Both the position numbers and the translations under genes were made by a program. This document shows, piece by piece, positions 1 through 11,959 of a stretch of 64,000 nt of DNA. The DNA lies in the NCBI GenBank assembly GCA_914767715.1, contig OU612073.1:1924001-1988000 (forward strand), in the 5' to 3' direction. A model generated the notes under the pieces. It had not been told where the DNA came from, made no database searches, and was given only the letters and a program-made list of their open reading frames with translations. The stretch is from Membranipora membranacea. Its lineage: Eukaryota > Bryozoa > Gymnolaemata > Cheilostomatida > Membraniporidae. Every line of letters starts with the position of its first letter. Position 1 is the first letter of the stretch.

Positions 1-1194
1 TGACATCTACGATACTTATAGGAGCTCTCTTATATCTAGAACTCCAAGGTATGTGGTTGTATATCATTATCACTCTTGCGGGCATTCTATGTGTATACCT
101 ATCTATGTGCTAACCTTACAATACTGTGCCTGACAATATAGACTGGGCTTGAGAAAAAAAATCAACGGTGGCCTTGTCAGTATGTTAAATATTCCATTAC
201 AATGTTGGTAATATAAGTTATCTCTCCTTAATTGCTTGTATGGGTTTTTCAATGTTCTATGTACCAGCTGTATAAAAGGGTACTGCTGCATGACATGTGC
301 ACAGTGTGTTTGTCTTTGTTTTGGCTATGACATTGCCTGTTTGTCTCTAATTTCTTTGGCAGTTGGGATGTTGCTGTTTAAAACTGATCCAAATAGACAA
401 CTCAACAACAAAAATCCAAACTCATCAGCCAATCAAAATGAAACCAAAACACAAGCACATGAGTCCATTCAGATATGCGTAATACTGTCACATGAGTAGA
501 TATCACCGCAGAATCAGCATTCAACTGAGAATAAACACTCAATGCTCGATTGGTGGCCTGACAATACTGATAAACAATATTGACTTGATAAAAAAGGTTA
601 GTGTTTTGGCTTGCAGAGTTATTAAAATTGTTTTTCTGTACTTATTTTAGAAGTATTGAACTTCTAGTGAGCAACTTGTGCAGTAAATGTCTTGCAATAC
701 CTCACTACCCTGTCAAAAATGGCTTCGTCTTGTATCTTCGACATCTGCAAACCTGCTGAAGTCTTGGCTGATTTATTTTTGTATTAGGATCATAACAGCG
801 CCAGTAGTGTGCTGGTTGTATGTCTAGCAGTAGAATTACTATTGATTCTGTTCTACCAACCACTCCAGTGTCAACAGACCTCTGACTGAACTCCTTGAAC
901 AGGTTACTTGTCCAGTATTGTTGTGACAACCTCTATTCCAAGATAACATTACGCTCCCACCATGCTCTTATAGTTTTGACAATCCATGCCAAACCTGATG
1001 TTGGAGAAACATTACAGCATATCAGCTTTCAGACATGTAGTAAAGTAGAAGATACTTAGGAGACAATAGTCCAATATGTCATTAGAATCTATTGTATGTC
1101 TGATTAATTCTGGATTATCGCAGACTACTGTTTTACAAGGCTTAACATGACTGAGAGTAACAGAATCCATTTTTCTTCGTTCATTACTACTCCA

Positions 1195-4100
1195 TTAATC
1201 AGTGTCCTGTAACTTCGTATTTTTATCTAGACAGCTGACTGAAAGATCCAGCATCACTCCGCTGCAGTTTTGAATGACATCTCGCTCCCAAAGTAGCTCG
1301 ATGCATCCACGTCCGTCAGCATCAAGCCAATCAGTTTTCACTGTAGCGACAGTCATGGTTAAGTTGTTGATATTTTATTTGAGTCGTAAATCACAAACTG
1401 ATGTCATAAATGATTCCCTGAATGCTACAATGTTTGAATGACAAGTTTGTAAAAATGTGCTTCCAAAGTATTAAATTAGCAGGTATAACTACAGTTGACC
1501 AAAACCGCCAACTTTTCCCACATAATGTCCCCAGTGTCTGTAACTATGGCGGCCACTATAGCTACAAATCATACTTGTTTCTTTTGAGTGGCGGTTTTGG
1601 TCGACCAAAACCGCCAATAAAGAATTCTTATTTCAGACAGGTGAGCACAACTCCCACCATAAATAGACCGATCTTGTGATATATACTAATCGTAATTTCT
1701 TCAAGACGAGGAACCTTGCCAGTGCTAGGTACTAGGAACAAATATTCAATTCACAAGCATTTATAGTAGGTTAAATTGATTACAAAACATCTGAAAGATT
1801 CATAGCTTTATAGCTAGATAGCTGAATAGCGTAGAAATTTAATAGATGACAAATCAAGTAACGGGTGGATAATGACCACAAAAGATTACAAATTATTTAC
1901 TTATTTATGACAAATGAGATTATTTATTAGGCGATGCTGGCAGTTACAATTACATTACAGAAAACTGAACTGCGCATTAAGAGTTAGAAATAAAAATGAT
2001 ATGTTATCCTACATTCTTTCATATCTAACTTCATTTGAAAAATCAAAAATATGCTTTTGAAAATGTATCAGCACAGTCATGTGTTGTTGAGGAATGTGAA
2101 GCTATAATGATTTGCAATGGAAAGAGCTATTTACTGTGAAAGATTGCTAAATGTAAATCAGTCATTGCTGAATGATCGGGCATTCTCATCTGGCTCCAAA
2201 ATGGAGCACATGTACAGAATTAGAATTTGTTGATCTCTCAACTTGGATACGGATGGGAAATAGTGAATCTGACCCAAGGTCGCTCATTAATACAATTTCT
2301 CAATTAATTTTAAGTAAATCGTCAAAGGTAAACTGTTTTCAAAATTGATGTCATTGCTCAGAACATGAAAAACATGTAAAAATATGTACCATTGGATATG
2401 GATGGGACAAAGTGAATCTGACCCAAGTCGCTCATTAATACAATTTCTCAATTAATTTTAAGTAAATCGTCAAAGGTAAACTGTTTTCAAAATTGATGTC
2501 ATTGCTCAGAACATGAAAAACCTGTAAAAATATGTACCATTTGATGGCATCATTCGATTGTGGGTCATTTTCTAATGTCAAGGATACTCACCATATTTGA
2601 CATGGAGAATACCCACATATCTCTCTCCTCATAGTATGCAAGCCCATTCAGATTAATTGTACCTTCAGACAACTCTCGGTTGAGTCGTGAATCGTAGTCA
2701 CAGCTTTTAGCAGGATTACAGCATATACCTGGCACGCAATGAGGTTAAACATTGTGTCATTGTTGAAGACAAACTCCATTTTACAAAAAAAAACTGTTCA
2801 TGTGTACCATGAAAATCAAAACAACCACAGAAATACTCTCATATCGCCCTAATAACATAGTGTATTTACAATTGGCATGAAACAGTAATCTCGCAATTTC
2901 ACATTGAGTGGTGTATTTGGATGGTTCAGTCAACTTGAAAGAAAGATAGTTGCATTGAAATATGTTTTATCCATCCTTATCAAGGTCTCAAATATTTTAA
3001 ATAAACACAACCGCTTCACTTTCCATTATAATTCAATATGCCTCATAATTTGAAACCTTAATGATGTGTTGAACACTTGGTAAAATAATTGCTGATTAAT
3101 TGTTTCAGCTTACCAAATATTGTAGTCACCGCACAAAATCTTATGCGGCGAACACACGAGTAAAAATCAATGAAGACTATTTCTCCTTTAGCTGTTTGGT
3201 AGAACTCCACCGGCCCATATATTTCCGCACCATAGCCATCTTTGAAAGGATCCTCTGCATCATTTAATTGTCGTTCACAATCTCCAGCCAGAACTGTTAC
3301 AAATATTTATTAAATATATTCAAATCACTGATCAGACTTATAGTGGAATACTGCTCATCATTGTACCTTGATGGTATTATAGCCAAAAATTCAGAAATCC
3401 TAGAAAAGATACAAAATAAAGCGATCAGAATCATAACTTCAACTCCTTAACAATTTCCTGTCACATCTGGCTGCCAACTCTTATATTTAGATACTCTCCA
3501 CAGAAGAAAGAATTTTCATTTTCATTTGTTCATAGAGGCCGAGCACAACTTCATCTTCTCAATAAATCAAACAGACATTCTCGATCACTTTGGCAGTAAC
3601 TGTTATAATTAAACCCTATTCAGATCATACGTATGGACAAATCAGTCTTTTTAAACACTTTATACAATATCGAATCAGCCTCATGAATCATTATCATTTA
3701 AAAGAAACAATTTTACCCTCTAATGAGCGATAGGTACACATTACCGAGTTAATTTATCTATCAAACCAATCAGGTATCAACTCCAGGGAGTCTCACTACG
3801 CTGTACATTACATTGTATTAACTCTAGCACTCACCAGTCACATTAGCAAGAGTCGCAACAGAGACCAGAACGAAACAACCCTGTCCCTCTACCATTCCAT
3901 CTCCATCTCCAACCCCTCCAGGCTTAAGTGCTATGAGCAGTAAGTCAGAGTCGAATCTATACAACTAAGAAAGTGTAATACCAATGGTAAGTACAGCGCT
4001 GGTTAATTCAGACTTTATAAATCAGATCTCGTGTTAAATCAAACCAGGAAAATTGGTCCCTTCAGCCAGTGATCTCAATGCATTCTAATGCATTTAATTC

Positions 4101-7100
4101 AGGCTCTGCTAAATTCTGACCAATTTCTGTGGCCCCCAGTGGTTTGAAGTAAGTGAACTGCACTTTATATGTTATGAAAAAAGGAACTTGATCTGATAGT
4201 TGATAATCCTTCACAGAGGTGCGGCATCATTTAAGTCTTAAAACCAGCACTCATATGGCTATATACTTTAAAGTAATTTTCACTAATCTGATGTTCACGA
4301 GGCATATAATAGACAGTTTTCTGAGCTCTTATTTATGCCTCAATTCAGAGTTGTCCTCTCATCAGTTTGGTACTTTTATAACCCACGCCGCATAGGAAAA
4401 ACCTGCTGAAAGAGGGTTATCTTGAACACCGCTTATGTTAGGATAAAAATGATTTTTGATTCGGAGTCTGCACTGTTGAAAACCCTGTGAGACAGGGTTT
4501 CCAAATCATTGGAGGCTTGAATGTTGATAAATTTTAATTTTAGTGACGTAACTCATGAACAATTCTGCCAAATTGTTCGCAAAACAGGCAGAAAATACTA
4601 TAATTGACTATCCAAATACTAAAATTATTTCCCAAACTATGTCCATAAGAGTTTTCAATGTTGCAGATTCTGAATCAAAAATAATTTTTATCCTTTTATA
4701 AGCGGTTTTCAAGATAACCCTCTTTTCAGCACGTTTTTCCTATGTGGCGTCGGTTAAAAGTACCAAACTGGAGGGAGGACAACTCCGAATTGATGCATAA
4801 ATAAGAGCTCAGAAAACTGTCTATAAATGGAGCATTGTTGAGATGTTTTGAAAATTCAATTTGCAAACATCCGAAAGGCAACAACATGTGGTAAACTGTT
4901 TAGAAAGGCTGTAAAGATGTGATGCAGCGCCTTTTTATGTCAGTACTGAAGATTTTCTAATGTGCAAGGTATTTTTTATTTACCTTGGAAGTACATGTAT
5001 GGAACTAATTTTCATATAAGATTGAAGTCTTGTGTGATGTTGGCTTACCTGCATTGCAAGAGGATATTCGCCCAATGCCCCAGGAATCATATCAATACCA
5101 TCGGTATCTATCAACTCGGCAAATGTGAGTTCTAAAGGAGCTCTACAAGGCAGAAAACATATATAAACACCAACTCAGACTAGAACAGTGTTACACATTC
5201 ACAGCTAGGTCCTGGTGGGGGGGGGAGGAAGATTTGATTTTGAAAGTAGACCTGGACTAAACTTCTATATTGAGTTGCCCATCCCTTTAACAGGAAGGGA
5301 TAAATCCATGCAAAACTTAACATCATCATATCATAATATCATTACCAGTAAAAGGATGGAGGTAAAAGAGGGGTGCTTGGCACGTTGAGCATGTACAGCC
5401 TATCAGTTGAGTCCAATAATCTTAATTTAATTCTGTATACGAATTTGCTTGAGTTCTCAAATTGTTAAAGTCACCCATCACCCGCATTGGGAAATGATTA
5501 GCTTATATAGACACAAAGTAACTTTTGTGGTACTGTCGCTACGGTGCAGAGAAGAAACTCCTATCAAAGAGCCATTCTGAAATCAGTGTCCGTTCCTGGT
5601 CAGCTTGGGTCTCAAGTGGGTGGAAAGCTCCCCCCCCCCATCCTCAGCTTCTTTATCTCACAATCAGGATTCACCCATACAATGGCATCGGTTCTCAAAA
5701 TCTGGGGTTACATACAACATCAAATAGCCAACTGGGGGTCTTTCAATTAGAAACAGCGATCCTTTACTAAAGGAAGTTATCACAATCACATCGCTCAAAA
5801 TTATCACTCACTTGGTCTTTCAATTAGACAAAATCGCTCGCAAATCGCTCACTCAAAATGTATATAGTTCCATCAAGTGACTGAGCGATCTGAAAGCGAG
5901 AGCCTAGCAGGTATTGCTCACTCAGATTGCAATTTCGGCTGTTTTAATTGAAAGACCCCCCTGGGTCACTGCTTTGAAGTTTGAATTGACTATCCATAGA
6001 GTAGAACATCATTTACCTCATTGTGGCAGCCCCAGCAGAACAAATTGGCTGTTAAGTAAGAAACAGAAGATTGGGCTGCCCCTAAAGACGCAGGCCCGTA
6101 GTTCTAGGGGAGGCAGGGACGCTCTGCCTCCCCTAGAATGCTCAATAGAGTGGCCTAAAATTGCTATAATCGAATATTCCATATCAGAATCAGCTCATTT
6201 GGGACTTCTATTTGCTATGGTCAGTTTTCTGAGCTCTTATTTATGCCTTAATTCGGAGTTGTCCTCTCTCTAGTTTGGTACTTTTAACCCACGCCGCATA
6301 GGAAAAACGTTAGGATAAAATGAGTTTTGATTAGGTGTCTGCACCATTGAAAACCCTGTGAGACAGGGTTTCCAAATCATTGGAGGCTTGAATGTTGATA
6401 AATCCTAATTTTAATGATGAAACTCACGAAAAATTCTGCCAAATTGTCCGCAAAACAGGCAGAAAATGCTATAATTTACTATCTAAATACTAAAATTATT
6501 TCCCAAACTATGTCCATATGAGTTTTCAATGCTGCAGATTCTGAATCAAAGATAATTTTTATCCTATTATAAGCGGTTATCAAGATAACCCTCTTTTCAG
6601 CACGTTTTTCCTATACGGCGTGGGTTAAAAGTACCAAACTGGAGAGAGGACAACTTCCAATTGAGGCCTAAATCAGAGCTCAGAAAACTGTCTATTTGTA
6701 TCATTAAAACACGTTGAAGGCTGGAACTCAGGGGAAGCAAACCCATCCTGGTGTTACTTCACACCCTCAATAATTTCCGCCTCCCCTACCACTTTTTCTA
6801 AACTACGCCCCTAAAGAGGGACGCAAGGTGCCCTAAAAATTCATACTGAGAATGTGATACATCCTAGAAAACAAGAATGCATCCTAGAGGTGAGGCCATA
6901 AAAGACCTCCTGAACTGGGTGCGCAGCATGCTGCCACAGCTGAAACTGGCACTGGTCAGTCGTTAGCAGTGACATTTTGATCTTAGTCAATAGGCCGATA
7001 AGTGAGTACAATCAACCAACCACAATAATAATGCATCTGTCTTGTAAATTCCCTAGCAAAGGCAAGATAGTGTCAGCCATCAATCAAAACCCATTCCATT

Positions 7101-7219
7101 TGCCTTATAATATACCCTAATTCAATTGTATTGACTTACGCAGGGCAGATCCAGCCCAGTAGGAGAAGGAGTATCAGTATATCTTGGTATGACCTGAGGT
7201 GACATCTTGAATTCGGCAT
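1195..7219 (-). CDS. Secreted cysteine-containing protein of unknown family, multi-exon (one internal exon unresolved)
   Basis: I do not recognise the family. Coding exons read on the minus strand: 7219-7140, 5142-5049, 3922-3835, 3293-3114, 2728-2592 and, probably last, 1340-1195 ending in TAA. Exon 1 starts MPNSRCHLRSYQ and continues into a run of Leu/Ile closed by GWICPA, a clear signal peptide, so the product should enter the secretory pathway. Junction phases agree from exon 1 to exon 5 (2+1, 0, 1+2, 1+2) and donors are GTAAGT, GTAAGC, GTGAGT, GTAAGC and GTGAGT. The first five exons give 193 residues; later ones carry paired cysteines (FYSCVRRIRFC, GICCNPAKSC). Exon 5 ends in phase 0 but the last exon needs phase 1, so an exon between 1341 and 2591 is missing from the model or the last exon belongs elsewhere. 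Intron 2 holds a MITE and intron 3 a LINE remnant. Function cannot be stated. Confidence 0.66.
1494..1616. repeat. Foldback segment with a perfect 26-bp palindrome
   Basis: At 1590-1615 the sequence GGCGGTTTTGG TCGA CCAAAACCGCC is self-complementary throughout. Another copy of the arm, GACCAAAACCGCCAA, lies at about 1498-1512. Together they look like the termini of a small foldback element or two nested ones. No ORF is associated. Confidence 0.7.
2239..2541. repeat. Two-copy tandem duplication, period about 149 bp
   Basis: The segment beginning GGATACGGATGGGAAATAG is repeated almost base for base from about 2390, including the shared run CAATTTCTCAATTAATTTTA. Differences are a handful of substitutions and a one-base deletion. 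It is non-coding and lies just downstream of exon 5 of the secreted-protein gene. Confidence 0.85.
3305..3610 (+). pseudogene. Decayed non-LTR retrotransposon, C-terminal reverse transcriptase piece
   Basis: A 60-codon open frame reads LIRLIVEYCSSLYLDG then EKIQNKAIRIITSTP, the usual pattern just after the reverse transcriptase domain of Jockey-superfamily LINEs (R-x-I-x-E-Y-x-S, then an LQxKAxR motif). Frames downstream are broken. It lies in intron 3 of the minus-strand secreted-protein gene, in the opposite orientation. The 5' part is absent. Confidence 0.5.
4312..4821. mobile_element. MITE, about 510 bp, long terminal inverted repeats, TA flanks
   Basis: The left end GACAGTTTTCTGAGCTC and the right end GAGCTCAGAAAACTGTC are inverse copies. 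Similarity continues inward for more than 100 bp (for example the CCTATG-GGCG-GGTTA motif near 4385 and 4745). Both sides are flanked by TA, as in Tc1/mariner-type insertions. No transposase ORF is present. Two related copies are in this window (6220-6692 and a partial at 63329), which confirms a family. It sits in intron 2 of the secreted-protein gene. Confidence 0.8.
6220..6692. mobile_element. MITE, second copy of the family at 4312
   Basis: It shares with the 4312 copy both the ends (TCAGTTTTCTGAGCTCTTAT on the left, CAGAAAACTGTC on the right) and the interior GAAAACCCTGTGAGACAGGG. It is about 35 bp shorter, with a deletion after GGAAAAACGTTAGG. The left terminal bases are mutated, so target-site bases are not clear. 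It lies in intron 1 of the secreted-protein gene. Confidence 0.78.
7140..7219 (-). CDS. Signal-peptide exon (exon 1 of the secreted-protein gene)
   Basis: ATG at 7219-7217 opens a 26-codon stretch with a polar start (Arg, His, Ser), a hydrophobic core rich in Leu and Ile (ILILLLLLGWI) and a small-residue exit (CPA), the usual three-part signal peptide. It ends at CCTGC|GTAAGT in phase 2. The next exon begins TGTAG|A, giving a complete Ala codon across the junction. This supports both the start codon and the splice. Confidence 0.72.
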
Positions 7220-10200
7220 GATCACTTCTCCACATGGATTTCGACTGCTAATTGATAGAGAGAAATCAAGTTACATGTAAGTGCCTCATGTTTTGTGCCG
7301 CAATATTTTGACAAAAACGAGTAATAAATAGCTGTAATGGAATTTCACAATCTTTTTGTTACTTCACTAGAAACTAATGTTGTAAACTTTGAGTGGTAAC
7401 AATAAAAATTGAAGGTAAAATTAATACTATATTAGGTGGCCTTATTAACATGTTTCATCCTATTACGTTCCTCGAAAAAAGAATACCTCACCTGTCACAG
7501 GGAATGTCTCTTATTTTTGTCTCTGTTTGCATTCCAAACCTCTATAAGAGTGATAACACAAGCGACTAGGGCTTATACACAAAGATTATTGTCGTCACTT
7601 AAAGTAATTCATTATGACGAGACGTCATGACTCAACTCAGTGATATTACTGCTTGTCCAATATGCATTATAAAAGGGCATGATATTTTAGTTGGTCACAT
7701 GACACCAATGAGTTGCTGACACAATGCTTAGATTGTTGGCAGCAATAAAAAGGTGAATCACAGTATGATGGTAACAAGTACATGGTTATGAAACTAGATG
7801 ATTAATAAATGATTGAGAAGTAAATTATTTTACAGACATTTGACCAAAATTGGAATTCCCTATTCAAGACACTTTCACCAGTGCACTTTTTCACTGCCAA
7901 CAAAGTGCCATGTTTTACACTTTTAGGGAGATTGCTTACTCAATGTATCAATCAATAATATATCTTATATTTTCATTCGTACAGGATGATTTACAGAGTT
8001 TATTATTTTTGTCATTACAACTGCAATGATAGAATAACTTCATTTATTTAGGTAATAGACGTCACATTGATATATTATTTGCCTCTAAAATCCACATACC
8101 AAACTCAACCACCAGAAAATCCAGGTCAAGACACAAGAACAGTTGATTGCCAACAATAGGCTTTGTCCGTGACAATTTTGAGTATTAATGATTGAACAAT
8201 CCTTGCTGTTGTCATCTGAGTTTCGGTTCAGGGAACCTTTTTTAGAAATTAAGATGTTCGAATTTGAATAGATATAATATTCAATTTTCAAAAAAATACA
8301 CTAGATCTTGATCATTGAACTGTTGGTGATACCAGACTTCGAGGGATTTCTATGACTATGACTTAAAAATAACTGAAAGACCTGAGCAATGAACTAAACC
8401 TTCAGTTCATTGACCAGAGTAAATAAGTCTCCACAACGCCTTGAGATGTTCCCGGACTTTGTTTGTACAACGTCTCAAAATGTCTCCCAAAACTGTCATA
8501 AAAAGTCTGAAGACTGCCTCACAGCAGGTCTTATAAGCCTTCACTCACCATTAGATTACCATGGTATGAGGTAGCATACGGTTTGCTCCCTCTTTAGTGG
8601 CGAAGTGCTGTTGCAAAAGTCTGGTATCGAGGCGTGATGGCTTGATACACAGCTTTTTGGGTATTCCTCTGCATCCACAGAGGGAAAAAATGGTTATAGG
8701 TACAAGGGGTATGGAAGTATTTGGGTACTGCTGGTGGCAGAGGAACCAATTCACATGACCTGGCATCATTACAGCAGAGAGTTTGACGCTGTCTAAACTC
8801 CCTGAACACAGCGCGTATTTCATTGTATCATAGGTAGAGTTATGGAGTTGGACAACTCCAAAAACCAGAATTTCATCAGGATAAATTTAATTATGACATC
8901 ACATAACATTCTATGTTTGTACATGTGGCTATTTGGTACCCACATTGTTTACATTGGATTTACTCCTCATTGGTTATACACGAATGTGATCATTCAATGG
9001 ATTAAATAGTTTACATGCCTGTCATGGCGCATAAAACAAACAGCCTGGATTTTTGAATCCATGCCCTTGGTGTCAGTAAATACTAAAATCTAGTGTGTCA
9101 AACTCTGAGTGATAAAAAACATCATGTAAGAAAGGTGTCTCAGAGAAGTGGCGCCTGTATCAAAGAATGAGGTACAAATGATGAAAACCAGCAGGATCGT
9201 AAACGCCACAAAAATTCAAGGGAGTTGATAACAGACTCTTTATTTTGTATTAAGTCAAGAGGTCAGCGGCAGCACCCTACTGCATATCTCCATATCAAAC
9301 ATAAGTCATCAGCAGGTTATGAAATGATGCTAAGCTGATATTCTAAGTTGAAAAATGTGCATTTCTCAATCAGTTAACATCGCAAAGCCACATTCAAATC
9401 TATTGACAGTGACAAACTTCTTTATGTTCCCGTAACCAAATGAAGCAGGGGGCTGGAACATTCAACCTTGAAAGCTCACCCAACGGGATTCAAACCAACA
9501 ACTTCTGCCGGCTGCCGCACCAATCACCGGGCAGTGAATAGTAAGCGCGCAAACCGAATGCGCAATCTCACCATCCCAAAAAAAAGGATTGATGGCGCTA
9601 ATTAGCATGTGTGCTTTTCTCTAATCAGAGTTATGTTCTCTCATCCCATAGCTCAGTCAACTCCACCATTGCCACCATATGCAACACAGCGTAAGTGTTA
9701 GGGTTGTTGGCCTTACAGAATATATGAACCATCTTTAGAAGTGATTGATATCAGATTCTGACAAGTTTCTGGCTGACCAGTTATGTAGTCTTTGAACTCT
9801 TTACCCATTGTTTTATGCAAAATTTTTCCAGCTTAGAAATGACAAAAATGACAATTGCAACATCAAAAACGTGGTTTGTAATGACCAAAGACAGTGGACT
9901 TAGATCATACAATATCATATTAGCCTTGTAAGAAGTTTTACACTATTCAATTGAAATTTTTTTGATTTGTGCTGCTCTAACATGAGCAGCTTTTGCAACT
10001 TTACATGGCAAACAAATTGCCATGTCAACAAAAGCCCAACAATTTCAACCTTGAGCTCCCTGAAGATCAGAACGTTTTGCATATGAGTTATTTCATCATC
10101 ATAGTTTTCATCGCTTAGATTAAACAAAAATGGTCGTAATGGGAATTATTTCCCATACATATAGTCTAAAAAAAACACCTTCAATTTCTAAGTATGCCCG

Positions 10201-11096
10201 CTACAACTGTATGGGTACACCTGGTGATTTTGAAGAACATACACTGATAAAGTATAAAGTGTGAACAGTATCCTGCCATCAAATATTGTCCGTGCCAAAA
10301 CGACTTAAGCAAAAGATGCTTCTGGCCTGTTAGTTTGGTGTGAAGCGATCAGCTGGAAATAGTTAATTCTCATCCTACAATTAAAATTTATGTACATTTA
10401 TTATCATTCACTGTCATGATATGAAGACATCAGTAAAATAGATTTAGTAGACGTAATAACTAGAAATATATCACATAACTGATAACTACGTTGAACACTA
10501 ATTGAAGAAAAGACAATGGAATAAACAAGGTTTAGATCAGATTTGATGATAATACTTCTATAATCAGTATTACATGTTGTGCACGTGATGGGATTGATTT
10601 TTACCGCTAAATTGCCTGTCTTATGGCTTATCAGCATAACAGAACAGAAGTATTCATCAAACACTTTATAACCATACCAATGGATAAAAATGTAATTTGA
10701 GAACCGTAATTGTCTTCTCTTGCAGTGAGAAGATAACTTCTAATGATTTCAATAACTATAATGTACATTGATGACATACAATAATACTTTTCACAAATTA
10801 TGATAAGATTAAAATATTTTGTGAAACATGATCTTGATTAATAAATTTCAGCATTCTGAGAAATATCTTTGTGATGAAGCTGCATGAAGGTATACTCTTT
10901 ACACATAAAGACATCCTATTGATATTGAAAATTGAAAATGTCAACATCTATTAAATTGCATAGTCTTCAAAATGATACTGACTAAGTGATTGTAACAGTA
11001 TCATTTATAAAATGTGAGAGATAAAGAATAATTATCACACAGTTTGTCTCAGTTTTACTCTCCTGATAGTTAAATGTGCTGAGATAAGAATTAAAC
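7220..11096. other. Intergenic AT-rich stretch, no gene recognised
   Basis: Between the start of the secreted-protein gene and the end of the Roco-caspase gene I find no exon with convincing coding character or splice signals on either strand. The only feature is a tRNA-like segment near 9475-9560. Open frames at 8551-8823 and 9915-10664 have no recognisable motif. Confidence 0.5.
9475..9565 (-). repeat. tRNA-derived SINE-like segment
   Basis: Read on the minus strand it contains GGTTTGAATCCCGTTGG, a good match to a polymerase III B-box with its T-arm. About 45 bases upstream is GCCCGGTGATTGGTGCGGCA, which could be a worn A-box and anticodon side. The cloverleaf is incomplete, so a SINE head is more likely than a working tRNA. 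Confidence 0.35.
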
Positions 11097-11959
11097 TCAT
11101 GTCCTGTCTATTCTCCATTTTCTGATATTCTGTGAGGTTGTAGCTCCTCCTCCTCTTCCACGTGTTGTCACCACATCCTCTGTGAAAAGACAAGAAATAT
11201 ATCAGCAAATTTAAAATTATAATTCTAATTTAACGCATTATTTATTTATGGTCCATTTTAAAATACCATGTTATTGGCGCAGCCCTACTAGCCTAAACAA
11301 AGTGTTACTCTTATCTGGTTCTGTATTTTTAAAGAACAAGTTTCTTTCCTCTGTGAACGTAGAGGAATACGGGAAGCTGTGTATCAAGGCCTCTCAATAC
11401 TCGACATTTACAAGGATTGACCCTGTCACCACAGAGGGAACAAACTTGTTCTAGTATTCATATGAACGACTGATATATGACAGATAACATGTGTGAGTGC
11501 TGATTACGATACAGGGTCAAGGATTGATATAGGGCTGGGATAGTGGTATATTATTTAGCTTAAATCTATTTGACTGAATGAAGATTTCTGCACTGGTGTG
11601 TAAAATAGACTACACAAACAAATATTGATCCACTTTTATATATTTCATCTGTTGATTCAAACTAATATTCAAAACAAAGGGACTGTATAAGTTTGGAGTT
11701 AGCAATGATTTATACCGTCGAGCATGGAGATTGTAGTTTGTGGAGGATTAGGATCTCTGACATCAGTAGTAACATTAGCTGGATGCTCTCCTAGATGTCT
11801 CATATCTATTCCTGGTTCTAGGTAGAGTGGTCTGTCACACATAGTACTGGTTATCTTAGGCATCTGAGCAACATACGCCTTTTCTCTATCCTGAGGTGAT
11901 ACCATCTGCCTGAGTTCATCAGTTCTCTGCACGCTGCTCTTACTGACAGCTTTCTGGAC
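11097..11959 (-). CDS. Alternative C-terminal exons of the Roco-caspase gene
   Basis: The exon starting 11959 finishes p10 (KAYVAQMPKITSTM then RPLYLEPG). It can end two ways. Read straight on, it stops at TAA 11699-11701 after SMLDGINHC. Alternatively, donor GACG|GTATAA at 11716 joins 11179 (TTTTCACAG|AG) in the right phase and gives an Arg/Gly-rich tail (EDVVTTRGRGGGATT...) ending at TGA 11097-11099. The GTATAA donor is not ideal, so both forms may exist. Confidence 0.6.

Noticed and set aside
705-929. Minus-strand frame with FKEFSQRSVDTG and a loosely similar start (FREFRQR) at about 8790
   Set aside because: Similarity covers only about 20 bases, with no continuing motif; no gene or repeat family can be supported.
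5914-6273. 119-codon plus-strand frame
   Set aside because: It runs into the MITE at 6220 and has no motif or splice context.
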